A stretch of DNA of 64,000 nt, taken from positions 1 through 64,000 of the forward strand of contig NZ_PJJO01000059.1 of assembly GCF_002929535.1 (NCBI RefSeq), given 5' to 3'. A program made the translations under genes and the position numbers. The notes under the pieces are model-generated. The model was given only the letters and a program-made list of their open reading frames with translations. It made no database searches and was not told where the DNA came from. Origin of the DNA: Cryobacterium sp. Y11. GTDB lineage: Bacteria > Actinomycetota > Actinomycetes > Actinomycetales > Microbacteriaceae. Positions 1 to 8,743 of the stretch are shown here, piece after piece. Within the stretch, counting starts at the first letter, position 1. The number at the start of each line of letters is the position of its first letter.

Positions 1-2
1 GC

Positions 3-98
3 TTCGCGCTGGACCCCGATCTTTCACGCCACGCCGCAATCGAAACAGCAGACGCATTCGAGCGAACGTCGTTCTTCCTGAAAACCCATTTAAACTAG
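3..98 (+). CDS. C-terminal end of a probable alpha/beta hydrolase (partial)
   Basis: An open frame enters from the left edge and stops at TAG 96-98, giving 31 residues ending in FERTSFFLKTHLN. The ending with an aromatic, ERT, two bulky residues, then THL resembles the C-terminal helix of dienelactone-hydrolase-like proteins (typically DAWERTLAFFxxHL). No catalytic residue lies inside the window. The call rests on a short similarity and could be wrong; the sequence just upstream of the window would settle it. Confidence 0.4.
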   Translation, partial: FALDPDLSRHAAIETADAFERTSFFLKTHLN

Positions 99-151
99 GC
101 CAGCCAGCCACTTCCGTAAAGATCACCACCACTCATCGACAGCGCTCACGG

Positions 152-928
152 TTGATGGTAAAGCCAATTCTCAACCCCGCAACCACAAGTCTTGCCTGCG
201 ATGCAACGCACATTTCCATGCTTGATCGCGGTCCACTTGTGTCGCGCGGGCATGTAAACAACCCGCGAAAGTTTCAGCTCGAAATGCCGGACAGCGTCAC
301 CAACGGTGCCGCCAACGACTATGCCGCCAATAAGATGCGCCGCGATTATATTCTTGAGGAGATGCTTACCGAGGAGACGATCTCTGCAGCCCAGTATGAG
401 GGAGCTGTTGCTACGGTGATTGCACCGGTCATCACGGCGTCCACTACCGGCTGCGCTACGGCCGGTGCCAACGCCTACTTCTGCGAGTACGTCGTGCACG
501 CACTCCAGACCGACCCCATTTTTGGTGAGGACGAGGAAACGCGGCTGCTTAATTTTCGTCGCGGTGGGTACGACGTGTACACCACGCTCGACCTGGACCT
601 GCAGGGTGCGGCCGTGACGGCCATGAACGAAAACGTTCCCAAGATCTCCGACGAGGGAGACGTGGGCGCCGTCATTTCCAGCGTTCAGGTCGGCACCGGC
701 CGGGTGCTCGCGATGACCCAAAACAAGGACTATAGCCAGGATCCGGCCGTGCTGAATTCCGGGGCCAACTCCACCGCGATCAATTACAATACCGACCGTG
801 CTGCTGGGGGCTGGAGCGGTTTTCACCCCGGTTCCACCTACAAGGTATTCACGCTGGCCGAATGGTTGAACGAAGGGCATTCCCTCAATGAGCGCGTCAA
901 TTCTGCGCGCACGTCGCACTGGGGCTGA
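152..928 (+). pseudogene. Relic of a class A penicillin-binding protein (PonA-like), internal fragment
   Basis: About 240 residues match the middle of a bifunctional peptidoglycan glycosyltransferase/transpeptidase. They cover the inter-domain linker (NPRKFQLEMPDSVTNGAA, then RRDYILEEML), the Cys-containing segment TTGCATAGANAYFCEYV, the linker YDVYTTLDLDLQ, and the start of the transpeptidase domain, including the active-site serine motif GSTYKVF. The N-terminal membrane anchor and transglycosylase domain are absent. The frame ends shortly after LNERVN, so the SxN and KTG motifs are missing. It is therefore a fragment truncated on both sides that cannot make a working enzyme. It may mark an old rearrangement breakpoint. 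Confidence 0.8.
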
Positions 929-1267
929 ACGATGCAAGTCACGCAGCTGAACAATGGGGCTCACTCGCACCACAAGTGGTGCCCACCGAAGCCAATATTC
1001 AGAAAGCAGATCGGAGGCCATTATGCCTCTCGGTTAGTTCTTCTCCGGGCTCAACCGCGGAAGCGTGGCCCAATGGTGGCGCTTGACGTGCTGACTGTCG
1101 TCGCCGTTGTTCGATCACCCGATCACGCAGCTGTGTGTTTGATCTTCCTGGTCATCAAATAACGTCCCGCTGGTCGCTGCCAGATTCAGGCGGCTACAGT
1201 GGCTCGCTATCGATAAGAGAAAGTGGCCAATAAGTCACTATTCAAAGTTCTTAATTGGGGCGGCAAA
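929..1267. other. Intergenic stretch, no recognised gene
   Basis: Between the penicillin-binding protein relic and the lipoprotein I see no RNA gene and no convincing protein. A short frame starting inside the relic (reading VALGLNDASHAAEQWGSL) has protein-like composition, but I cannot assign it to a family. It may be another decayed fragment. Confidence 0.4.
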
Positions 1268-1732
1268 TTAGGTTACGGGGCCGTTAGAAGGGAAGGACCT
1301 GAGCTCTACGGAAAACGCTCGTTCGTTGTCATCAGTGGTAACAGGAACCGAATTAACCTTGATAACCGGCTCCTCTCGACCAGTACGCTGCCAACGATGT
1401 GAGGGATTTGCAACTTCTAGAACAGCTACTGGATCACCGACTTGAATGCCGTCAACGGTCTCGGGTTCTCTCCCGAATACATCCGTGAACGCAGCGGCCA
1501 GCAGTTCAGTGGGTTCGAAATAATCCAACTCATCGCCAATTGTTTCATCGGCCAGGACGACCTGGAAACTACTCGCAGACACAACCAAATGGGCCGGCGC
1601 GGCACGAGCCTCAAGGCTCACTTCACTCTCTCCTGTGGCCGTTGGGGTAACCGCTGAAGCCGGAATATTTGGTTGAGGCCCATTCGAGGAACAACCGGTC
1701 AGGACCACAGCCGTCAAAACAGTGACGCACAT
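1268..1732 (-). CDS. Small predicted lipoprotein of unknown function
   Basis: From the ATG at 1732 the product is 154 residues. It begins with a short hydrophobic stretch ending in the lipobox VVLTGCSS, so Cys14 would be the lipidated residue. A Ser/Pro/Thr-rich linker follows, then an acidic soluble domain. The frame also opens at an ATG at 1819 (MRRVWTDP...), which gives a longer, positively charged n-region and puts the lipid Cys at 43. Neither start has a strong ribosome binding site. I do not recognise the mature domain. It probably sits on the outer face of the membrane. Neighbours give no functional hint. Confidence 0.5.
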   Translation of the reverse strand: MCVTVLTAVVLTGCSSNGPQPNIPASAVTPTATGESEVSLEARAAPAHLVVSASSFQVVLADETIGDELDYFEPTELLAAAFTDVFGREPETVDGIQVGDPVAVLEVANPSHRWQRTGREEPVIKVNSVPVTTDDNERAFSVELRSFPSNGPVT

Positions 1733-2133
1733 CCACTTCGTTGTCCATATCCATACTGAGCTTTCCGATGTGGCACACGTATGCCTACGCGTCAACGGGT
1801 CTGTCCAGACACGCCTCATCTTTTTGGCCGCTGCGTGCGCGTCGAACATGACAGGCTGCACTGCTGCACTCGGCGGCTCTTCAGTGCAGGCGCGCACGGC
1901 GGAAGAGAACGTCATTGTTGCTTGAAAGCAGCAAGCGCCGGATCGGAGGATATCCTGAGCACACGCGTTCTCGCCGCATCTTCCAATCAAACCAACCTCG
2001 CGGAGACTGAGACAGTGGTCTTCGAGACCTTCGTAAAGAATGAAGGATCAAGGATGCTCCGAGGAGTCACCGCCCTCGACTACGACACGGATCAACTCGT
2101 TGAAATTGAACCCGTCGAAGCCTGAGCTTGGGC

Positions 2134-2601
2134 TTAGTTCTGCGCCGCCGATTGTGGCTGTCGATTCTCGGCGCTGACCATCCAGGCGTGCTGTTCCAAC
2201 TTCTCAATGAAAATGTGCAGGATATCGGCGCTGGTGGGATCTTCCTCGTCGACGTCATCGTGCACGATCCGCATGTTCTCTACCGTGAGGTTCAGGCGTT
2301 GTGTGATGAGGTTGACCGCGTCCGTGGTGAGTACCTCGCCAGCGGGAAAGCTCGGCAAGTGCGTCGTCGCGGCCACGGTTTCGATGCGTCCGTCGGGCTG
2401 CGCGTTGAGGGCGCGCAAGCGTTCGGCCAGTTGATCAGAGAATTTACGCACATCTTCGACGATTTCGTCGAGTTGCAGGTGCAGGTCACGAAAGTTTGGT
2501 CCGACGATGTTCCAGTGTGCCTGCTTGCCCTGCAGATGCAGCGCAATCAGGTCGACAAGAACGGACTGCAAGTTTGTACGGAGTGTTTCGGAGGCGTGCA
2601 T
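2134..2601 (-). CDS. dps: Dps-family ferritin-like DNA-binding protein
   Basis: This 155-residue protein belongs to the Dps family, dodecamers that oxidise and store iron and protect DNA from peroxide. The ferroxidase signature is visible: HW at 29-30, His41, Asp45 and the D-x3-E pair at Asp55/Glu59 (FSDQLAERL), in the usual order. The start at 2601 is chosen because GGAAGGA sits six bases upstream; the frame continues upstream without another good ribosome binding site. The Gln-rich C-terminus (ENRQPQSAAQN) is short, without a Lys-rich DNA-binding tail. It appears to be transcribed alone. Confidence 0.88.
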   Translation of the reverse strand: MHASETLRTNLQSVLVDLIALHLQGKQAHWNIVGPNFRDLHLQLDEIVEDVRKFSDQLAERLRALNAQPDGRIETVAATTHLPSFPAGEVLTTDAVNLITQRLNLTVENMRIVHDDVDEEDPTSADILHIFIEKLEQHAWMVSAENRQPQSAAQN

Positions 2602-3006
2602 GGTGTCCTTCCGTGGTACGGGATCGGGCTCAAAATTTGACGCCATTGCATCAGCCACCCGTGTTGTTGAACGGGTTTCAACGAACGGCTTGACCTGCTT
2701 GAGCTGTCTCTTGATGATATGACCATCAACCCAAAGACCGCGTCGAGCCGTATTTTTCCCGGCAGTGCGCCTGACCTTGTTGTGAGAACAGCTCACAAAA
2801 AGCAATGTTCACTAGCGCAAAATCACGTCGGGACTTCACTTCCGAATATAAGAACGAGGCCGTGAAATAGGTCGTCTTCACAACCGGGCCGTCACGACCG
2901 CTCTTCGGGGGCGTGGTGTCAACGAGACCACTCGGTGCGGTTGGGTGATACCGTTTACGACCCGCCATGAGACCGTACAGGTCGAAGGAAGGTCAGAACG
3001 CCCCGC
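2602..3006. other. Intergenic stretch upstream of dps
   Basis: About 400 bases between dps and the HTH regulator, both on the minus strand. It must hold the dps promoter, but I cannot point to convincing -35/-10 elements. No recognisable coding sequence or RNA is seen; a minus-strand frame at 2726-2968 has no family resemblance. Confidence 0.4.
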
Positions 3007-3675
3007 CTACTCGGTATTTCGGGCGATGCGCACGCAACAGTATCCGTCTCTCGGCGCAAATTCGATCTTGCGCGCGCTCTCACCCGCACCTTCCGCGACT
3101 CCTATCAGTAGGGCGAGGTTGGCTGCACAGATGGTTTCGGTATGGCCCTTAGCCAGCTGGTGAAATGGGCAGTTGTGAAGAAGCAGCCCGCCATCACCAT
3201 CGTCCAAAGGCTCATATCCGGTTGACTGCAGCACCGCATCGAGCGAACCGGCACTCATGCCCAATGCACGACCGTGTTCTACAGATACCCGAGTGAGCGA
3301 CTCCCGGACGGGCTCTCCTGTGCGATCGGATTGTTCAATGGCAGAGATCAACACCTCGCCGGCCAGACCGTAGTGTCGACCCGGAACGGACACAACGATT
3401 TCGTCGACCGCACGCCGATACAGCTTGGCAGGCCGTCCAGCACCAGGACCAGTTCGGCCCGTGCGGCGTTGGAATTCGGTATCCAACAGCCCACATCGAG
3501 CAAGTCTCTCCAAGTGAAACGCCACCGTCCCGCGCGGAACGCCCAGCGCCTCGGCCGCCTCATCACGGCCTATCGGCGTGGCGCTTTGAGAGACAAGATC
3601 GAACAAAGCACGACGTAATGGGTCGCTCAGCGACGCTATAGCGGAGATGTCGTCCGACCGTGATTGTTCGTTCAT
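3007..3675 (-). CDS. ArsR/SufR-like HTH regulator with C-terminal cysteines
   Basis: A 222-residue transcription factor. Residues about 15-85 form a winged helix: LSDPLRRALFDLV, then the recognition helix around GVPRGTVAFHLERLARCGLL, then a wing with GRPAKLYRR. The C-terminal half is an effector domain carrying HNCPF, ICAAN and YCCVRI, a cysteine arrangement like that of SufR-type regulators that hold an iron-sulfur cluster. It is divergent from the flavoprotein gene at 3777 with a 101-base shared control region, so it probably regulates that operon in response to iron or redox state. The cluster ligation is inference. Confidence 0.7.
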   Translation of the reverse strand: MNEQSRSDDISAIASLSDPLRRALFDLVSQSATPIGRDEAAEALGVPRGTVAFHLERLARCGLLDTEFQRRTGRTGPGAGRPAKLYRRAVDEIVVSVPGRHYGLAGEVLISAIEQSDRTGEPVRESLTRVSVEHGRALGMSAGSLDAVLQSTGYEPLDDGDGGLLLHNCPFHQLAKGHTETICAANLALLIGVAEGAGESARKIEFAPRDGYCCVRIARNTE

Positions 3676-3776
3676 AGTGATGATCGTAACTCTAAAACAA
3701 AGTATCTTGACAAAAGAAACGGAAGGCTCCTAAAGTTGGGCTACGAAGCTCGCCAGCAGACCAGTAAAGAGGAAAC

Positions 3777-5006
3777 ATGCCGGATTCTCAGAGTTATGTC
3801 ATCGTCGGAGCAGGGCTCGCTGGTGCGTCCGCTGCCAGGACGCTGCGCGGAGAGGGCTTCACGGGACCGATCCAGCTGATCGGCGCCGAGGCGCACCGGC
3901 CCTATATCCGGCCCCCGCTTTCGAAGGATTACCTCAGCGGATCCAGTGACCGCGACTCTGTCTACGTAGAGCCTAAGGACTGGTACGCGGAACATGACGT
4001 CGACTTAATCCTCGGCACTTCTGTTGTCCGCATTGATGCCGCCCGCCAGCTCATTCATACCGCCGCCGGTGAGGACCTCGCGTACAACAAGCTGTTACTA
4101 GCCACTGGCTCGTCACCCCGCCGCCTGTCGATTCCTGGGGCAGACCTCGACGGGGTGCGCTATCTGCGTACCCTCGATGACTCCGACATGCTGCGCCCTT
4201 TGCTTGCGGGTGGCAGCTTGCGCCTCGTCTTGATCGGCTCGGGCTGGATCGGCATGGAGGTGGCTGCGACGGCACGCACCCTCGGAAACGACGTGACAAT
4301 TCTCGAACGCGACCCGATCCCTTTGGCGAACGCGCTCGGCGACGAGCTGGGCCAAATGTTCGCTGATCTCCACGAACAAAACGGCGTCATTTTGCGACGT
4401 TCGGTGTCCGTTGACAGTGTTCTCGGACAGGACGGCCGAGCTACCGCTGTGAAACTCAGCAGCGGGGAGGTCATTCCCGCAGACCTCGTCTTAGTCGGCA
4501 TTGGTGCCACGCCCAACGTTGAGTTGGCCGACGCAGCGCGGCTAACGATCGATAACGGTGTCTCCGTCGATGCATCCCTTCGTACGAGCGACCCGGCAAT
4601 CTACGCAGCGGGTGACGTTGCCAATGCCTACCATCCCGTGGCAAAGTTGCGGCTGCGCAGCGAACACTGGGCCAACGCATTAAATGGTGGGAAGGCTGCG
4701 GCCCGGTCGATGCTCGGCCAGAAGGTGTCCTTCGACGACATCCCCTATTTCTATACCGACCAGTTCGACGTCGGAATGGAGTACTCCGGGTTCGGGCCCT
4801 TGGCCCGGGGAGCTGATGTGGTGTACCGAGGCGACCGGGCTGGTCGCGAATTCATCGCCTTCTGGGTCGCGGGTGGAAAAGTTGTGGCGGGAATGAACGT
4901 GAATGTCTGGGACGTCAACGAAGCCGTGCAAGGCATCATTCGGCGCGGCAACCAGGTCGATCGCGCCAGGCTCACGGATACCGACGTACCACTGGAATCG
5001 CTGTGA
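3777..5006 (+). CDS. FAD-dependent ferredoxin/rubredoxin reductase-like oxidoreductase
   Basis: A 409-residue pyridine nucleotide-disulfide oxidoreductase-fold protein. The N-terminal FAD dinucleotide motif is VGAGLAGASAA at about 10-20. The NAD(P)H motif IGSGWIGMEVAA lies near 150. The second FAD motif (IYAAGDVANAY) is near 280. A C-terminal reductase domain follows. It lacks the CxxC redox pair of disulfide reductases, which fits the ferredoxin/putidaredoxin reductase group that passes electrons from NAD(P)H to an iron-sulfur protein. No ferredoxin or P450 gene lies next to it. It is translationally coupled to the GTP cyclohydrolase II gene and divergent from the Cys-containing regulator. 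The ATG follows GAGGAAAC. Confidence 0.85.
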   Translation: MPDSQSYVIVGAGLAGASAARTLRGEGFTGPIQLIGAEAHRPYIRPPLSKDYLSGSSDRDSVYVEPKDWYAEHDVDLILGTSVVRIDAARQLIHTAAGEDLAYNKLLLATGSSPRRLSIPGADLDGVRYLRTLDDSDMLRPLLAGGSLRLVLIGSGWIGMEVAATARTLGNDVTILERDPIPLANALGDELGQMFADLHEQNGVILRRSVSVDSVLGQDGRATAVKLSSGEVIPADLVLVGIGATPNVELADAARLTIDNGVSVDASLRTSDPAIYAAGDVANAYHPVAKLRLRSEHWANALNGGKAAARSMLGQKVSFDDIPYFYTDQFDVGMEYSGFGPLARGADVVYRGDRAGREFIAFWVAGGKVVAGMNVNVWDVNEAVQGIIRRGNQVDRARLTDTDVPLESL

Positions 5007-5698
5007 TCATGACCGAAACAAGTTTCAGTATCAACCCGACGGGGTCACCCGCCACCGCACTCTCGGCAGAAGAAAACAGTATCTGCGCTGTCCGTACCAT
5101 CGCGATATCCGGTGTCACCTTTGAAGTTGAAACGACCGTCCCTACCAAGCATGGCACTTTCCAGTTCCGCGCCTATCGCGACCTTGTCTCCGGCAGCGAA
5201 CATCTCGCTGTCGTGTCCGGCGCACCAACCGACGGCTGCTTCGTTCGTGTCCACTCAGAATGTCTGACCGGTGAGGTGTTCGGGTCTCAGAAATGTGAAT
5301 GCGGTCCACAACTTGACGCCGCCCTCGACATTATTAATAAGAAGGGCGGCGTTGTGATCTACATGCGCGGTCACGAAGGGCGCGGCATCGGTCTCGTCAA
5401 CAAACTCAAGGCCTACCGGCTGCAGGAAGCCGGTTTGGACACGCTCGATGCGAACCTCGCGCTGGGCCTCCCCGTGGACGGCCGTGACTACTCTGCCGCG
5501 GCTGCGATCCTCCACGACCTTCGGCTTCATGCGGTGCGCCTCCTCACAAACAACCCCGACAAGGTCGACCAGCTCACCGAGCACGGAATCACCATCCTCG
5601 AACGCGTACCACTTACAGCAGGCGCGCATCCGGCCAACTCCGCCTATCTACGCACCAAACACGATCGCATGGGGCACCTCCTTCAACACGCGCTCTGA
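5003..5698 (+). CDS. ribA: GTP cyclohydrolase II (riboflavin pathway)
   Basis: A 231-residue protein with the GTP cyclohydrolase II domain, which converts GTP to 2,5-diamino-6-ribosylamino-pyrimidinone phosphate, formate and pyrophosphate as the first riboflavin step. The zinc site C-x10-C-x-C is present (SECLTGEVF...KCEC), as are RGHEGRGIGL and LLTNNPDK. There is no DHBP synthase (RibB) domain, and no other rib gene nearby. Translation starts at GTG 5003, overlapping the stop of the flavoprotein gene, or at ATG 5009. The pairing with a flavoenzyme suggests this copy supplies flavin for it, or that it is a GTP cyclohydrolase II used in another pathway. Confidence 0.9.
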   Translation: MIMTETSFSINPTGSPATALSAEENSICAVRTIAISGVTFEVETTVPTKHGTFQFRAYRDLVSGSEHLAVVSGAPTDGCFVRVHSECLTGEVFGSQKCECGPQLDAALDIINKKGGVVIYMRGHEGRGIGLVNKLKAYRLQEAGLDTLDANLALGLPVDGRDYSAAAAILHDLRLHAVRLLTNNPDKVDQLTEHGITILERVPLTAGAHPANSAYLRTKHDRMGHLLQHAL

Positions 5699-6116
5699 TC
5701 CTGGGGTCCGAAACCCCGTCGAGCCAACTCGTGACTGACCTGGTCGCGGCCGCACAATCATCGTTCATACGCCACCCGAATGCTTAGGAAATTTCCAAAA
5801 ATTTCATGCGGATTCATATCTGGCTGTGAAAGATCCCATTCTGCGAAATACCCGTGGCAGCTCAGTTCAACCTGACCCGCGCCTCCGCGACCATCGCCGG
5901 CGACGAGCTCACATGAGCGTCCACAGCGACAATCCGCCGCACATTCGTCAGCATCCCCGGCCCGCATCGGTCTCAACAGAAACACCAGTGGAACACTCCG
6001 GGCAGAGAGACCCGGGCCTCAACCGCGCACAAAACACCCAAATAGAAACAAGCCGAAATCAGAATCCCTCACAAGCCGACCGGTGGAATCACCGGCTAAG
6101 CCTTCCTAACTTCGGC
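5699..6116. other. Intergenic region between convergent ribA and zwf
   Basis: About 420 bases between two convergent genes. I find no recognisable protein, RNA or clear hairpin with a U-tract. Frames in this interval look like chance openings. Confidence 0.4.
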
Positions 6117-7493
6117 CTAAGCGATCGGGGCCCAGTTCGACGGGCCCTGCGTCCCGGCCGCGTATTCGTCGAGCGGCACTTTTTTCGCTCGCCAGGCCGC
6201 CAGCACGGGCGCCACGATCCGCCAGCATTCTTCAGCCGTGTCACCGCGCACCGCAAGCGATGGATCCCCGTCGAGCATTCCTTCGAGCACTTCACCATGC
6301 GCGAGCAATTGGCCGGGACCGAAGGTGGCCCCGAGGCTGACGCGCTCGAGTTCATACGGATCGCCTGGGCCGTTGAGGTTGAGTTCGAGTGACATCTTGT
6401 CTGGGGCGAGAAAGATCCGCAAAACCGTCGGCTCCTCATGACCGTGCAGGCCCGTCGGTAAATGCGGAACGGCTCTGAACGTGATCACTATCTCGCGACG
6501 TCGAGTTTTGAGCCCCTTGCCAGACCGCAGCGTGAAGGGCACGCCGGCCCAACGCCAGGTGTTGATCTCAAAGGTCACCTCGGCGAGCGTTTCGGTGTCG
6601 TTCTCCGAGTCGACGCCGGACTCGTCAACGTAGGCAGGCAGCGCGTGCGAGTCGACCGTGCCTGCTGCGTACCGCGCACGCCGACTCGAACTCGCCGCAC
6701 TGCCGCCGCGCACGCGCGCCGCCCGCAGTAAAATACCCTTTGCATCACGGAGGTCGGCGGCGCCCAGCGACGACGGCGGCTCCATTGCCAGGACGGCCAT
6801 GACCTGTAGCAGGTGACTCTGAATCATGTCTACGAGGGCACCGGCGTGGTCGTAGTATCCGGCGCGGCCCTCCAAGCCGAGCTGTTCGTCGTAGACGATA
6901 TCGACGCGCTCAATATGGTTGTTGTTCCACAGCGGTTCAAAGATACGGTTGGCAAACCGCAGCCCGACCAGATTCAAAACCGTCGATCGGCCCAGGAAAT
7001 GGTCGACGCGGTGAATCTGGTCTTCCGGAACGAGTTTCTCCAGCCGCGCATTGAGGGCACGGGCACTCGGCTCGTCGACTCCGAACGGTTTCTCCAGGGC
7101 GAGCACGGTGCCTCCGGGCAACGCAACCTCGGCAAGCGCATCACAGACCAGCGCCGTGACGACGGGCGGGAGTGCAAAGTAGATGGCGGGGGTGCCAGCG
7201 CACTCCGCGAGCAGCCGTTCCATCTCTGCCGGAACAGTGACGTCGGCCGTACGGTACACGGTTGTGGCAAGGAGCTCGTCGACGGCGGCTCCGGAGGCCT
7301 CGGCTGTCGTAAACGATTTCTTCACCGTGGCCTGCCACTGCGCAGGGGTGAGCTTCTTCCGCCCGGTACCGATCAGGTGCAACGGCCGGTCAGGGTGAAG
7401 GGTGAGGAGTTGTCCGAGGGCGGGAAGCAGCAGTCGGGAAGCCAGATCTCCGGATGCGCCCAACACCAGAAGAGTCGAGATGGACGAAGTCAT
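6117..7493 (-). CDS. zwf: Glucose-6-phosphate 1-dehydrogenase
   Basis: A 458-residue enzyme that oxidises glucose 6-phosphate to 6-phosphogluconolactone, the entry of the pentose phosphate pathway. The NAD(P) motif LGASGDLASRLLLPAL is at about 11-26. The catalytic/substrate motif RVDHFLGR is near residue 160. The C-terminal beta-sheet domain is complete, ending GPSNWAPIA. It stands alone, not in the usual tal-zwf-opcA-pgl operon, so it may be a second copy. Length is slightly below the usual 480-510 residues. Confidence 0.9.
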   Translation of the reverse strand: MTSSISTLLVLGASGDLASRLLLPALGQLLTLHPDRPLHLIGTGRKKLTPAQWQATVKKSFTTAEASGAAVDELLATTVYRTADVTVPAEMERLLAECAGTPAIYFALPPVVTALVCDALAEVALPGGTVLALEKPFGVDEPSARALNARLEKLVPEDQIHRVDHFLGRSTVLNLVGLRFANRIFEPLWNNNHIERVDIVYDEQLGLEGRAGYYDHAGALVDMIQSHLLQVMAVLAMEPPSSLGAADLRDAKGILLRAARVRGGSAASSSRRARYAAGTVDSHALPAYVDESGVDSENDTETLAEVTFEINTWRWAGVPFTLRSGKGLKTRRREIVITFRAVPHLPTGLHGHEEPTVLRIFLAPDKMSLELNLNGPGDPYELERVSLGATFGPGQLLAHGEVLEGMLDGDPSLAVRGDTAEECWRIVAPVLAAWRAKKVPLDEYAAGTQGPSNWAPIA

Positions 7494-8020
7494 CCCTCCA
7501 CCGTAGCTGTCATGGTAGGTTCATGGCACTCAACACGAGGACTATGCCCTGATCAGCGATTGTCACACAACCGTCCTGGTCGGCCGTGACTGCAGCATCG
7601 ACTCGCTCTGTTCCCCCTCCCGGCTATGATTCCGCCTCCATGTTTGGTGCCCTACTCGGCGACGAACAGCACGGGCGGTGACTCCTTGGGGTTCGAAGTG
7701 GGTCATCCGATAGGAATTCTTCGACGACTCGCCGGACGCCAGAGAGCACCCCGACTGCCGATATAAACCGCCGGAAGTTTAACAGCGCACTGGCGGCGGG
7801 CTAATCCTCCATCTCGAACTGCCCCAACCGGGACTGTCTCTTAAACGGTGTTGAGGTCTGTTTTCACACACTGGGTTCAACACCCTCCACCCTCGATTAA
7901 CAGCGCCCACGCGGGGAAAATCCGAGCGGACTGAGCAGTCGGCGGGCTACCGACCTCATGGCCGAGTACGCCTAGCCCCGGCACTGTTTGAGGATCGCCG
8001 TGTCGTCGCGATAGCTTGTT
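7494..8020. other. Intergenic region with an inverted repeat, possible transposon scar
   Basis: About 530 bases without a recognised gene, between zwf and the ABC transporter operon. It contains an 8-bp inverted repeat, GGTGTTGA at 7847-7854 and TCAACACC at 7877-7884, next to GGACTGTCTCTTAAACG, which looks like the terminal sequence of some actinobacterial insertion sequences. No transposase is present. The scar idea is weak. Confidence 0.3.
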
Positions 8021-8743
8021 CTATGGCTCCGGTTGCTGGCGAGAAGCAACGCCCAAGTAGTAGGGCGAGATGCGCGAGGTATGATCTTGCAATATTGTGC
8101 TGCATGCGTCCGTGTGGACGATCTGGCCTCGTTCCATGACATAGGCCGTGGTGCCCACCCGAAGGGCTACCTCCGCAAATTGCTCGACCAGTAGGATCCC
8201 CATGCCGGACTCGGCGAGTTTCACCAGCGTATCCATGAGCATGCGCACAGCCCGCGGTGCGAGGCCGAGGGACAGCTCATCGATTAGCAACATCGTCGGC
8301 CTGGTCGCGAGTGCCCGTGCGATGATGAGCATCTGCTGCTCTCCGCCCGAGAGGAGGCCGGCGCGCACGTTCCGTTTGTCGGCGAGCCGAGGAAACAGTT
8401 CAAAGGCCTTGTCACGTGTGTGCTGGGAGCGATCAACGACCGCGAGGTTCTGCACGACCGTGAGGCGGGAGAAGACGCTCCGCCCCTGCTCGACATACGA
8501 CAGTCCGAGAGAAGCCCGGCGGTGCACAGGTATCGCATCGATGCGGCGGGCTCCGATCGAGATAGAACCGGCAGCCGCGGGGAGTACCCCAGCGATTCCA
8601 TCGAGCAACGTTGTCTTGCCCGCACCGTTTGCGCCGAGCAGCACCGTGATCTCACCTTTAGGAACGGTGAGATCGACGTCGCGGCAGATCGTCAGGTCGC
8701 CACGCTTGACCGTGAGCCCCTCCACCCTCAGTCCGCTCGTCAC
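8021..8743 (-). CDS. livF: ABC transporter ATP-binding protein, LivF type
   Basis: A 240-residue ATPase of the branched-chain amino acid (HAAT) transporter family. Walker A is LGANGAGKTTLL near 33-44, the signature is LLSGGEQQ, Walker B is MLLIDE and the H-loop region is LLVEQF. It is the last gene of a four-gene minus-strand operon and overlaps the end of the fused permease/ATPase gene by four bases (ATGA type). It would energise uptake with the other ATPase domain. These transporters carry not only amino acids but also urea, aromatic acids and other carbon sources. Its position beside the mycofactocin locus suggests import of a substrate for those dehydrogenases. Confidence 0.87.
   Translation of the reverse strand: MTSGLRVEGLTVKRGDLTICRDVDLTVPKGEITVLLGANGAGKTTLLDGIAGVLPAAAGSISIGARRIDAIPVHRRASLGLSYVEQGRSVFSRLTVVQNLAVVDRSQHTRDKAFELFPRLADKRNVRAGLLSGGEQQMLIIARALATRPTMLLIDELSLGLAPRAVRMLMDTLVKLAESGMGILLVEQFAEVALRVGTTAYVMERGQIVHTDACSTILQDHTSRISPYYLGVASRQQPEP

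Noticed and set aside
146..1021. Long minus-strand frame over the penicillin-binding protein relic
   Set aside because: It is antisense to clear PBP similarity and has no family features of its own.
4900..5003. FMN riboswitch upstream of ribA
   Set aside because: ribA starts inside the stop region of the preceding gene, so there is no leader in which a riboswitch could sit.
7831..7884. Possible insertion-sequence terminal repeat
   Set aside because: Only an 8-bp inverted repeat and a loosely IS-like end; no transposase or target duplication is seen.
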